Both the position numbers and the translations under genes were made by a program. Below are positions 13,274 to 29,941 of a stretch of DNA of 64,000 nt, piece after piece. The notes under the pieces are model-generated. The model made no database searches. It was not told where the DNA came from and worked only from the letters and a program-made list of their open reading frames with translations. Source of the DNA: Spirodela intermedia (Eukaryota; Streptophyta; Magnoliopsida; Alismatales; Araceae); the NCBI GenBank assembly GCA_902729315.2, contig LR746272.1, positions 10,348,327-10,412,326 on the forward strand, written 5' to 3'. Numbering within the stretch: the stretch's first letter is position 1; every line of letters starts with the position of its first letter.

Positions 13274-13650
13274 AGGCCAAAGACCCTTGATTTTTTTACC
13301 CGTACCAAGAAGATGAAGTCTGCGTGTGGAGATCTTCGCTCTAATTTCTACAAAAAGATGGAGGAGGACGAGGAAAAGACGATGATGAAGACGAAGAAAA
13401 TCCGCCTGTTCTTGCGTTCAGAGGCCAAAGCAAACATGGTTTGAAGTACCTAGAAGCTAAACCCGGCGTTTGAAGTTTTCCCCTCTGATTTATAGCAAAA
13501 TGGATGCGGAAACGAAGAAAGAAGACGATAAGCCGAGATCAAAGGCCAACCAATGATTGGCTACAGGTACCCAGCTGCTAAAGCCACCATTAGAACACCT
13601 TCGTTCTAGTTTCTATAGAAACAGACGAGGATGGTAACAGGAGAAGTGCG
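13274..13650. repeat. Degenerate tandem repeat, about three units of 120-150 bp
   Basis: Each unit begins with AGGCCAA (13274, 13422, 13543). Units 2 and 3 share a GTACC-AG-GCTAAA block; units 1 and 3 share a CTTCG-TCTA-TTTCTA block; units 1 and 2 share an ACGAAGAAA block. The units are diverged and partly deleted relative to one another. Confidence 0.5.
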
Positions 13651-14107
13651 CCGGTTGCTGCTTTTGCTTGCTTCACTTCAGCTGCAACGAAGATGGAAGA
13701 GAAGCTCTCCGTAAATCCGCAATTTTTTAGGATTTATGGCATTATTGTAAATAAATACATTTCGAAGGGGCTTTTTGTAGGACCGATTCACCCCGCCTCT
13801 ACCCGCCCCCCAAGGAGATATTTTCAATGGGCTGCGGTGGGCCGCAGTTGATAACGAACATGTACGGGCTGGGTGCGGGGCCCACGGACGCGGGTTGGCG
13901 AGCACGTTAGCGTTACTCCGGGTCGTTAGTTTTCGGATCCTCCCCTCCCTACGCAGAACCCCACGAGGATTAAATAAGGTTGCATTATAATAATATGTTG
14001 TTCTGCGGAGGACTGTATCGGGAGCCGTACGGCCTGTCGGCTGGCCTTCAATAAACATCTCAGCTGACTGGCAGTCACAACGTAAGCCTGCATGGGCCCC
14101 GGGTCTC

Positions 14108-14112
<5 letters not shown>

Positions 14113-14161
<49 letters not shown>
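14113..14161. repeat. (CT)n microsatellite
   Basis: About 20 CT units with one TT interruption near the end. No gene overlaps it. Confidence 0.95.
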
Positions 14162-14162
<1 letters not shown>

Positions 14163-14990
14163 AAATGTATGTGTATTCGCGCGCATGTGTATTAAAAAAT
14201 CTATATGCATTTGTCAAAATGCAATATGCGTACGATTTACGATAGTTTTCTCGCAGTAGGAGGATTGATAGCCCAGATAGAAAAAAAATCACAGGAGGCC
14301 AGTCTGAATCTGGGGTTGACCCGCGTCAGTCTCAGCTGAGAACATCATGATCCGCTTAGTCGCGAGATTGACGAAATGATAGCCCCATTAGGCGGAGATA
14401 AGATCAGCATGGAGTAAGGAGCATCGGTTGACCTCTGGAATTCGAATCTCGGCCCTATTTCGTAGTCTTTGACTTGTGAGGATCTGACTTCCCATGAAAT
14501 ATTTTCCATATGAATCCTGTAAATTTGAAAAACAGGGACGATGACTTTGCAGGAGAGGATGCGCCGGCGCCAAGTGAGGTATCACGCCGGGAAGGCTACG
14601 ACTCCACCGGCGATTGCGGGCCAAAAGAAGCCCACCACCGCCGCCACAACCGAGAAAGAAAAAAGGCGGCCATCATCACGGCAGAAGAACCCCGAGCTCA
14701 ATGGCAGGTGGCGCGTAGGTGCCCCGCCGCCAGAAACCTCCAGCTCGAAGGGTGGCGGCGATGGACCATGGACCACGGTGAGTCGCCTTCTCTCTCTCTC
14801 TCTCTCGCTCTCACTGTGAGGGAGAGGGGGAGGAGAAGAGAAGGAATGGAATGGGCAGATGCCATAGATAGACAGACTTACCAGCACATGAAATGTTGGG
14901 TGGGAACCAATCAAATCGTCGATTTTGGAGATGGAGACATCATCTCCTCCTTTCCACTCCGTGATGAAGGTGAAAGGCTGCAAACTTACA

Positions 14991-15025
<35 letters not shown>

Positions 15026-15067
15026 CACCGGCCCGAGTTGACGCCGCCCCTCACCTCCATTCAACGG

Positions 15068-19852
<4,785 letters not shown>

Positions 19853-20088
19853 GCCCGGACGCCTAAATCCTTCCGAACCCTATCCCAGTCAGAAGAGATC
19901 GGCAGAGGCCCCGACAGGATCAGGAAACGGGAACGATCGATAGAACACGAGAGCAGGAACCGATACGGTGGAGAAGAAGGGAACTGACGGGAGCCGATGG
20001 AGGTCGCTCGAGGATCCACCACTCGGTCTTCGGGGGGAACTCGGCGGAGACGAGACGCGGTTTCGTGCAGCGAAAGGGAAGAACCAGG

Positions 20089-20114
20089 AGCCCAATTGGG
20101 CTAGGCTTTTTATA
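20089..20114 (-). promoter_or_regulatory. Core promoter of the E2 gene: TATA box and palindromic TGGGCT pair
   Basis: On the minus strand TATAAAAA occupies 20114-20107, about 255 bp before the ATG. Directly downstream is the perfect 14-bp palindrome AGCCCAATTGGGCT (20089-20102), which presents two TGGGCT (site II-like) elements head to head. Transcription start is inferred near 20075-20085. Confidence 0.55.
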
Positions 20115-20469
20115 GTTCCTTCGCAACCTGCTACACCTACCGACTAGAAACGAAAAATTCCCTCTTCATCCTTCCCCCCCTCACCTTCCAACGGGGCCGG
20201 TCGTCGTTCTGGCGGCGGCCGGCGGGGCCACACTCGACCAATTCCAGAGGCTCACGCCGCCCTTCCCATCCCATTCGGACACCAATCAATATACGGGGAG
20301 GACCCATCAGCAACCCACGACGGCATGCGCTCATTGTCTCATCATGGACAACGTGTAGTCCTGACGCTGAATGAAAAGTCAAGCTGGGCAGATGACCCGC
20401 TTTAGAGGGGGGGGTGGGGGGGGGGGTCACACAAGAACTGTAGGAGGACGACGACGGCAGCGAGCTTCA

Positions 20470-22662
20470 TCACTTCCGGTGGCGGGTTTCGAGAGAAGGT
20501 GCCGTCGGGGTGGCGGCGCTGGAGCCCTCGGAGTCGCCATCGGTGGAGGGCCGCCGCCTACCGGGTTCAACCTGCCGGACGCCCTCGATCATCTTGACGA
20601 CCTCCGGCATCTTGGGCCGCTTCTCCGGCGACCTTGCGACGCAGGCCATGGCCACCTGCAGCAGCTCCACCATCTCCTCCTCGATGTTGGGGTACTTTAT
20701 CAGCTCCACGTCGAACACCTCCGCCGTCCACTCCTCCCGCACGACGGAGTGAACCCACCGGACCAGGTGGACGACCTCCTCACCGCCGCCGGCGTAGACC
20801 GGAGACTTGCCGGTGAGGAGCTCCAGCAGCAGCACGCCGAAGCTGTACACGTCGGACGCCTGTGTGGCCTTGCGGATGTCGAACACCTCGGGAGCCTTGT
20901 ACCCAGCTGTCCGTGACGTGGAAGGCACGGCGGAGTTCATCACGGCGGCGAGCCCTACGTCACCGACGCAGCCGTCCTGGCGGCGGTTGAGGAACACGTT
21001 GGAGGACTTGACGTTGCCGTGGACGAACTTCCCCCCGTTCTGCGTGTGGACGTGGGCCAGGCCCCTCGCAGCTCCCAGCGCAGCCCGAAGCCTCGTTTCC
21101 CAGTCCGGCGGGCTTCTCTCCTCTCCCCTTTTCCCTGCACATCAAGGTTTTCTTTAATGGATGGATCCGTGGTCTTTGATCACAAACCATGCGTGAAATA
21201 GAGAGATCTGCGGCTTCTCGCTGTCTGCAGAGCTGCTAAAGAGAAACTTGGAGTGACCTGGTGATGAAATCGCCGCAATAATCATTCATCAGCAAGTTCT
21301 CTGAGGAGGGTTGCAAGGTTTTGATGCAGACAATTCGATGCAACCCCCTCCCAGAAGATAATAATGCCCATGCCTTTTATCTCGGGGCGGAAAGGTGGGA
21401 GGAATGATACCGTGAAGCATTGAAGAGAGACTGCCCGAGGAGAGATAGTCGTATATGATCAGCTTTTCGTCCTTGGAGTAGTAATACGCCTTCAGCTCTG
21501 CGACGTTCTCATGTTTGATCGTCCCCACCAGCTCCATCTGCTGCTCAAACTCCTTCTTCCCCACTCCGACTTCCTTCAGCCTCTTCACAACCACCGTCGT
21601 GGAGTCCTCCAGGTTCGCCTTGTACGCAGTCCCGAAGGTCCCCTTCCCCAGCACCTCTGCGGAGGCCCTGAGGAGATCCTCGAGATCAAACGCGAGGCTG
21701 CTACCCCCGAAGAAGATGATGCGATTCTTCTCGTCCTCTTTAATGGCGACCGCCTTCTCGGGAGATCTGTCCCCTCCCGAGGGTTTCCCAGAGGCCGAGC
21801 TCTGCTCCTTTCTGGAGCAGAAGACGAACAGGAAGAGCCCAAACATCACGAATACCAGGGCACAACTCCCCGCGATGATTCCGAGGATCACGGTCTCACT
21901 CAGATATATCCCCAGCTTGTTGGGACGGGGCACTGGCCGGATGGAAGGAGCCAAGGGCAGAGGAGAGAGCGGCGAAGGGGAAGGAGAAGTTGGAAAAACT
22001 TGTAGGGAGTTGCCGAGGAAGGAGGACATGGGGAATCTCTGCAGGGACTGTGGAATCGTCCCCTCCAGACGATTGAAGGACAGGTCCAGCAATTTGAGGT
22101 TGGGCAGCTGGAGGTCGGGAATTTCCCCGGAGAGCGAGTTGTTGGAGAGCTTGAGGACGGTGAGCTTCGTGTTGTTGGAGATGGAAGACGGGATGCTGCC
22201 ATTAAACAAGTTCGCAGAGAGGTTCACGGCCGTGAGATTGCTCCACACAGAGAAATTCGACGGGAGAGGACCAGACAGGCGGTTGGAATGGAGGTGAAGA
22301 TCGGTAAGGGAAGCGAGCTGAGCGAAGTCAGCGGGGAAGGAACCGGAGATGTTATTGGATCTGAGACTGAGCTTCTGAAGGGCCGTCAGCCTGCTAAGGG
22401 TGTTAGGGGGGATCGGTCCGATGAGCCCCACTGCCGGCAGGCGGAGGGAGATGACACGAGTCTCGTCGTCGTTGCAGGAGACGCCGATCCAGTTGTTGCA
22501 GACGGGGGTAAAAGGATTCCAGTTGAGAGGTCGGCTATGGCGGATGTTGTTGATGAAGTCGAGCAGAGCGACTCTGTCGAGCAGCGGCTCGGCAGCAACT
22601 GGAGGTGAGGCCCGGGAACAGAGGAGGAGGAGCGAAATGAGGAGGGCGAAGGCGGCCTCCAT
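20470..22662 (-). CDS. LRR receptor-like protein kinase, subfamily III, probable pseudokinase
   Basis: Plasma-membrane receptor-like protein of 638 residues in two exons (22662-21411 and 21134-20470) joined in phase 1 across a 276-bp intron inside the kinase domain, at the MLHG position usual for this subfamily. The start is the ATG at 22662, which opens a clean signal peptide ([19 protein letters not shown]). An LRRNT region (about 27-63), roughly five leucine-rich repeats (70-215), a Ser/Pro-rich stalk and a membrane helix (about 257-282) precede the kinase domain. The glycine loop [10 protein letters not shown] and the ATP Lys in VVVKRLKEV are present. The catalytic loop reads VHGNVKSSN instead of HRDLKxxN and the DFG position reads GDVG, so catalysis is unlikely. 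At4g23740-like proteins have the same layout and are regarded as atypical kinases that act by scaffolding. Confidence 0.95.
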
Positions 22663-25600
22663 GCTCCCTTCCCCCAATCGCCGAACTCGAATAACCAGGA
22701 ACAACGACACGATTAACTCCTACTGCTGCGACATTCGGGCTCCCCGCATTGTTCCCTTCTTCCCTGCATCCCCTCAAAAGAAGAGAAAGATTATAAAAAA
22801 AAAAGCTGTCAGTAAAATACTCCGAGGCCGCATTGGGTCAAAAGAACAGGCGTGCTCCTAGAATCTGCCAGAAATTGTGCCGTCGTCTCTCTCTCTCTCT
22901 TCGAGAATCAAACTCAAGCGGAGGGAGGAGAGCAATGATCTTCTCGATCGTGAACAGGGATAATACTGTTCACAGCGCCAAAAGGGAACACAACCTGCTG
23001 TGCGCCACACCAACCCGCCGTCGGAGACAGAACCCAGAACCCGAACCAGAGGCTGTTCCTCCTCCTCGGAGAAAGCGGAACGGATGGCCCCTCCGCAGAA
23101 GAGCAGAAGATGCCGAGAGAGAAAAGAGGACTCGGCAGTAATGTAGGCCGCCCGGCCACGTACCTGGCGAGCTACTCTTCCAACCTTCGCTCGCTGGAGC
23201 TGTACGGATTGAGCCCAAACCCAACACACCTCGCCGCCTGCGAACTCAGGATCTAGGAATTCCACAGAGTGGATAGAGAGAATATGTAATGCAGAGAACT
23301 AGACGTGTGACGAGGGTGACGAAGTTGGTAAAGAAAATGGAAGAAACTCCACATGGGCACCATGGAATGTCTGTCTCAGAACCCTAGCTGGCCTCTCTCT
23401 GCCTGGAGAGATCCCCAGCATCGCCTCCCCCGTCAGAACCAGCAATCAATACCTCTTCTTTTCCACCCCCCGTGACTAAAATCCCCCACTGGTTCGTTCC
23501 CACGAGCATGAACCACCACCCCGGCCTGGAAGCCCGGCCCGTAAACCCGCAAAGCCTATTAAGCTTATCAATCCATTACAAACATCTCCAGGGGGGGAGA
23601 TGGGTTTTCGGGCCGCGTCCGGGCCGATCCCGGCCCGGCCCATGGATGGCCGTACGTCCCCACGTGTTCTATAAAATTCTGACTACTGCCGGAAAACGGC
23701 CACCGGCCGCCTTCCCTGTCCACTTCCTTCTCGGCGCCGCCTCCATTATTTCCTCGTCCGGTGGCGGCTGGGTCTTGCTAAACGACACCGCCCTCAGTAA
23801 TTGCGGCGTCACTCATGTTACCGGTCCCCGCGAAAAATACCTTTCCCGCCTCCTCTGCGGTAACTTCTCCGGCGAAACATGGAATCAGAGTTCCCGACCG
23901 TCCGTTATTATCGGTCAACACACCGCCCAACTGGACGGCGGTTTACCGATTACCAAACTCAGGAATTCGAGGCGTTGACCTGTCCGATATGACCTGGCGG
24001 CGGGCTCGAAATGAGACGTAGATCGAGATATCGGACGCCAACTCGGCGGCTCGAGCTGTTGACCCGCTGGTGAAACTTTCTTCAGAGGATGAGCTACCAC
24101 GTGAGGTGGATCGTGAGCGAGCTCCAACCATCGCCGACTTTCTGCAAGGAAGCTATTATCATATGGGGATCCGGTGGGCATCTTGTAGGAAGTGGCTGAG
24201 GATATTTGGAAGGGAAATCCTGCCAAGTGGTAGCTCCAAACGGGAAGAAAGTGGATTCCTCGTTGACAATTGGACCAGGGAAGGCAACGGACGGCCAACT
24301 ACGGGTCTGACCCGGAATGACAGTGGCGGCGGCGGGGCCTTTGGAGGAACACGCGGCATCCTTCTGTTGAGTCGCAGCATCATCATGGGTGGGACTAAGG
24401 ATCCATTCATTCCCATCAAAAAGCTGTACCATATTCGTTGACTTCGTAAATAAGAAACCTGGTATCATTTATGTATTGCAAATAAGTCCCCGCCATGAGC
24501 GCATATCACTTTTGACTTTGTTTTAACCGTAGTTAGAGCTCACGACTGCTTCAAAGAAAGAGTGTAACTTACGTACTTCAATCACAAGTAATTTTATCCA
24601 CATTCATTTCAATTAGCAGATTTAACCCCTGAACAATGGGAAAATGACACTAGACCACCCTCATTTTGAGATATGGTTGACTTAGTTGAATGCTGATCAT
24701 CATCATTCATACCAAGCCTTCTATCCTCCAAGGTACTTTTAAGATAAGCCTCAAAGGTTTCAAAAAATTACATTATGTATGTATATATTCCAATTTCACC
24801 ACTAATCATTTATTTATAGTTAACATTTTAATGTGATGGAAGATGTTCCTATAATCTTTTTTGTCGATGTTTACTTTTGCTTTTTACTTTGGTAAAATCT
24901 TAAATATATCCATTTGAAGGGTTTAATCTGAAATCTATTTTAAGGATGTTTACTTTTTCAATTACTGATAATTTTGAAGGGCTTAACTGTAAAAAGTTGA
25001 TTCCTCGTTATTAATTACTCTAAATAGTTTAATGTCAATGAATAACACAAGGGGTGGGCCTCCTAGCTTATTCCCTATCTAAGGGGTTCTAAAAAGTATA
25101 GTATGATGGTTAAATTTCTCGTCTTACCATGGATACTTTATTGCTCTATTGGGAATTTTTATATCATGATCGATGTCTTGATAACGCCCGATGGATGCTT
25201 TTTATATAAAAGTATTTTAAAATATAATATAATATATATATTCAATTTCAATATGTTTGAGGGACAAAGTAGACAACCATAAAACATCACATAACCATAT
25301 GTTGTGATATTAAAAACTCGAGTAAAAAATTAACTGACCGTTAATATAGTTTTAGATATGCGTATGAAGGGACGTCTCATAGGTCACATACACGGACCTC
25401 TTCATTGACGTCAAAATATTGTATTTTATAATTAATTACATGTAATTGTGTTCTTTCACTATTTAAGCCCATTATAAATCTCGATATTAGAAAAATACAA
25501 CATTATATATATATATATATTATTAAAAATAGTGTCGAATTAAAAAGTAAACATCCGAATAATATATCACAACAAATTTGTGTTTTTGTAAAGATTAAAA

Positions 25601-27638
25601 AAAAAAGTTATCATTGGTAACATGGAAAATCTAATCTTCGTATTGGGATATCTTCCCCTTCACAAATAGCAATATGGGTTGCATATTGCTTTAATTGACC
25701 ACAAAGACTTTAGAGCAACTAACCATGCAATCTTATTTTGCTATATTTAAGCCCTTCGCATAATTTTAAATTATAATGATGTAACCCAAAAAGTCACACT
25801 ATTAAAAATAACATTAAATGACATAGTGCACATCCGTTAAAGATTATCTATATATATATATATATATAGCGGTATTACGGAGTAAAATGAGATATTAATT
25901 ACATTCGTTGAGATGAAATATCTAACATTGATATTAAAGTTTAATATTCTGCTTGAACATTGGCTATGCTTTAATATTCTGCATGTCAGTTGCAAAGGAA
26001 ATATGCACTAATCAAAATAGTGAGCAATTAATTAAAATAATTTATAATTTTGTCTCAATCTTTAATAATATCATGCTTTATACGTGAACTGCAATAAAAT
26101 TGTTGATTTTTTTCTAGTTCTTATATTTTTTTCATAGTTTTCAAGATAGGAGAAGAAATATAACAACTCATTATGATTAATTGTTCCAAGCTCAATCTAT
26201 GTAACTTGTAACAGCATGCTCATGTGCAGGACTTGGGATATTCCAATATTACGGTTATATTTCCCAACCAAAATGGAGATATATATAGTTTAAATAATTA
26301 TAATTATAATATATTAGTATATGTAGACATATAAATCAATTTGTCACAATTTCTAATATATTCATATTTCATGTTTTATTTGGAATACGATAAGAATGGT
26401 AGCCTTTTATAGTTTCAAGACTTTCAATGGACCTATTAAATAGAAAAAAATAAACATTTCCTTGCAAATAATTGCTCTAATGTGTTTTATAGTCAGCCGA
26501 GGCAAGAGATTGCCGACGTGGAGGACAACATTGCCACATGGCATTTCACGTGTTAATGCCACGTAGTTAGTTATGAGGAGGGTGGAAGGCGGACGACTCG
26601 GACACGTGTGAGGCTATATCGCCAAGTTCTCGTGATTCGTCGGGTCGATAAAAAGAAGAGGAAATGTGATTAAATAAAGACGCGGAGGAGGAGAAGGCGA
26701 GAGCTGTTCGCGAGGGACGGACGAGTCGAGAGGACAGCGCGAGTAACCAGAGCGGCGAACCCTAAAACGGCGAGATCTCGCGATATTCGGCCCCTTCAGG
26801 CGGGGCGGGGGGAAATCCGCCGGCTTGCAGGTTCTTCGAATTCGATAAAAAACCCTCTCCACAGCTCTCATATGCGTTCCCCCGCCTTCCGTTTCCTTCG
26901 ATCTGATCTGCGATTTGGCGGCGTCATTGTTCTCTTCGCCCGCCGCATCTTCTTTCCGTTCTCTTCTCCCTCCCTCTCTCTCTCTCTTTCGATCTGAAGA
27001 CCTGATATGAGGGGGGAAGGAGGAGAGGGTGGGGGGTGTGGCTTCATCGTTTCCGATCGGCAGACGCTTCTGGGGTAGCGGGATCGAAGAATAATCGACG
27101 AAGACAGGCGGTCTCCGGACTATGAACGGCCTTTCTCTCCCATTCCCCCGGTTTTCTGGTGGGAATGTGCGCAAGAGCTCTTCCTCTGGCTCACTTGCCG
27201 GATTGGCTAAGGGGTCGAATGAGGAGGATGGGAATTTTTTTAAAGAAGGGAGTCTTTTCTCCACCTTCCTTGTCGAGAGCTTAGCAGTCTGCTGCATACT
27301 CGCCTTCGAAGTATCGACAATGCCGCCGCCCCGGTGGATCCCCCTGTTCATCGCCATTTGCTGCGGATGTTTCAATAGTCTCTCAGCAGAATCCCTTCCG
27401 CCCCCTTCGTCACCCTAGAGCTGTAGATAGATCAGACAGTATGCTGGTCTGTTTGCACTCTCATTCCGTCGTGAGCATGCCGAATATCTTTCTTACTCGC
27501 GGGAGTTCGAGTGCTTTGAATATGCCTATATATCTATATTTTATTTCGTGTTTCCCTTTCGTCTTCTATAGCTCATCAATTTGACTTCTCCTCCTGGTTT
27601 TGTTCCCCCTCTAATACTTGCAATTTCTGTTTTTGCAG
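22663..27638. other. Intergenic region between divergent LRR-RLK and hAT-derived genes
   Basis: The proximal part (to about 23300) is the presumed LRR-RLK promoter and leader, with a short CT tract near 22888. 23300-24480 is GC-rich without a supportable gene; a 123-codon frame at 24070-24441 has no recognisable domain. 24480-26600 is markedly AT-rich with TA runs near 25508 and 25845. 26500-26630 has CACGTG and CCACGTAG motifs. 26640-27638 is GC-rich leader-like sequence of the hAT-derived gene, including a CT tract (about 26968-26990) and a 98-codon plus-strand frame (27122-27418) whose status is unclear. Confidence 0.5.
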
Positions 27639-29941
27639 GTTGCATCGGTAAAAATACGGCCGTGCGACTGAATCCATCAGTGAGTCTCTTCCCTGTTTCG
27701 ATTCACGGCGTCGATCGTTGACTTGCGTGTAGTAGTCAACGTAGCTCATGCACTGACTGGGTTGACTTGATATGTACCAGTTCGAACTCCAACGCTTTGA
27801 CCTTTTTTTTTTGGGTTTCCTTCTTTCTTGCAGTGGTGCGAGAGAAGGACCTCTGCTGGGAATACTGCGAGAAATTGGAAGGGAACAAGGTGAGGTGCAA
27901 TTTTTGCCAGAAGATTCTGAACGGCGGCATCAGCAGGTTGAAGCACCACCTGTCCCGCGTCCCAAGCAAGGGCGTGAATCCATGCAGCAAGGTCAGAGAT
28001 GAGGTATCGGAGAGGGTGAAGACGATCATCCAATCGAAGGAGGAGGGTAAGGAGGCGGCCAACGTGAAGAGGCAGCGGCTCGCAGAGGGGGCGAGATCTC
28101 CTTCCTGTAATCCTCTTTCGACGACGGCGCCATCGCCGCCGGCGTCTGCCGCACCCCCTCCGGCCAGGTTCTTCCCCAGCCATGCAACCACCAGTGGTCC
28201 CCAGCCCGCCGCCATGGACGTGGAGAGATGCGTGGCCCAGTTCTTCTTCGAGAACCGCTTGGACTTCGGCGTCGCCCACTCTGCTTCTTACCAGCAGATG
28301 ATGGAGGCGCTCGGTGGCGCGGGGTTCAGAGGGCCCTCGGCAGAGGCGCTGAAGACGACATGGCTGGAGACGCTCAAATCCGAGGTCAACGCGAAGATCA
28401 AGGAGATAGAGAACGAATGGGCGACCACTGGCTGCACGATCATCGCCGACACATGGACTGATAACAAGTCGAGGGCCTGGATAAACTTCTTCATCTCATC
28501 CCCCTCGGGGACCTTCTTCCACAGGTCCGTCGACGCGTCGCCCTACTTCAAGAACGCGAAGCACGTCTCCGACCTGTTCGACTCCGTCATCCTGGGCGTC
28601 GGCTCGGAGAATGTTGTTCAGGTCATCGTGGACGACGCCCTGAGCTACATGAGCGTGGGGAATTACATCATGCAGAAGTACGGCTCCATCTTTTGGTCTC
28701 CCTGCGCCTCCCGTTGCCTGGGCTTGATCCTGGAGGACTTCTGCAAGATCGACTGGGTGAGCCGATGCATTCTGCAGGCTCAGTCTGTCACCAAGTTTAT
28801 CTACAACAACGCGTGGGTGCTGGCCCTGATGAGGAAGTTCACCGGCGGCCAGGACATCGTCAGGACGAGCGCCACGAGATCTGCGTCGAATTTCCTCTCT
28901 CTGCAGTCGCTGGTGAAGCAGAGATCCAGGCTCAAGCATATGTTCAATTCTCCGGAATACTCGTCGTCCCCGTACGCCAGCAAACCCCACGTGACTGCCT
29001 GCGTCGACGTTCTCAATGATAGCCAGTTCTGGAGGGCGGCGGAGGAGTTAGCCGCCGTGTCCGAGGCTCTGCTGAAGGTGCTGAGAGAGGTTTCCGGGGG
29101 TAAACCAGCCGTCGGGTCTATTTACGAGTCCATGACGAGGGCAAAGGAGTCCATACGGACCTACTACATCATGGATGAGGCCAAGTGCAAGACTTTCCTG
29201 GATATCGTCGACAAGAGGTGGCAACATCAGCTCCATTCGCCGATCCACGCGGCGGCGGCTTACCTGAATCCAAGCATCCAGTACAACCCAGAGGTGAAAT
29301 TTCTGGGGAGCATCAAGGAGGAGTTCCTCGCCGTCCTGGACAAGCTGCTGCCAACCCCCGATCTGCGGCAGGACATCACCACGCAGATTTTCAGGTTCAG
29401 GAAGGCGCAGGGGATGTTCGGGTCCAATTTGGCCAGGGAGGCCCGCTCCACTGCGTTTCCAGGTAGTCTTCCTCTCCCCTCTCCCTCGCCGGCTCCATCC
29501 CTCCGAGACCCTCACAGAGCATCACCATGATCTGGGCCTGCAGGGATGTGGTGGGAGCAGTACGGGGACTCGGCGCCCGGGTTGCAGCATGTCGCCATTA
29601 GGGTTCTAAGCCAAGTCTGCAGCGCCTCTGTTTTCGACAGGAGCTGGAGCAGCTCTCAGCAGATCCATCCGGAGAAGCGGAACAAGCTGGACAAGGAAAC
29701 CTTCAACGATCTCCTGTATGTGCACTACAATCTCAAGCTCCAGGCGAGGGGAAAGCCCACGGAGGCCGACCCCATTGTGCTCGAAGACATGGATATGACT
29801 TCCGACTGGGTGGAGGAGACGGAGGCCGCCAGCACCGCCCAGTGGCTAGATCGCTTCAGCTCGTTGGACGGCGGGGACCTGAACACGCGACAGTTTAACA
29901 GCTCTATCTTCGCTTCGAACGACCATCTCTTCAATCTGTGA
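27639..29941 (+). CDS. Domesticated hAT transposase-like protein (BED zinc finger, DUF659, hAT dimerisation)
   Basis: Probable nuclear DNA-binding protein of 675 residues derived from a hAT transposase. Leader exon 27639-27679 ends in A before GTGAGT; exon 27834-29462 begins TGGTGCGAGAG after CAG. Joining them creates ATG GTG CGA, giving MVREKDLCWEYCEKLEGNK, the N-terminus I recall for the Arabidopsis At1g79740 type. Exon 3 is 29544-29941. A BED finger occupies about residues 6-55 (CNFC, RLKHHL, NPC), DUF659 about 180-330 (TIIADTWTDNKS), and the hAT C-terminal dimerisation region about 545-620 (LDKETFNDLLYVHYNLKL). No terminal inverted repeats or target-site duplications were seen. The conserved CxxHC segment reads CASRC. 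Long intact frame, introns and lack of ends point to an exapted host gene rather than an active element. Confidence 0.88.

Noticed and set aside
14430-14462. TTCGAATCTC sequence resembling a tRNA B box
   Set aside because: No matching A box, acceptor stem or cloverleaf around it.
22663-22710. Upstream extension of the LRR-RLK frame starting at 22710
   Set aside because: That start is GTG, and it would bury the signal peptide behind charged residues; the ATG at 22662 is the better start.
24070-24441. 123-codon plus-strand frame
   Set aside because: No domain, no plausible splice partners, and opposing frames of equal length on the other strand.
26614-27375. 253-codon minus-strand reading frame
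   Set aside because: Low-complexity Arg/Glu/Pro composition, no domain, and it overlaps leader-like sequence of the plus-strand hAT-derived gene.
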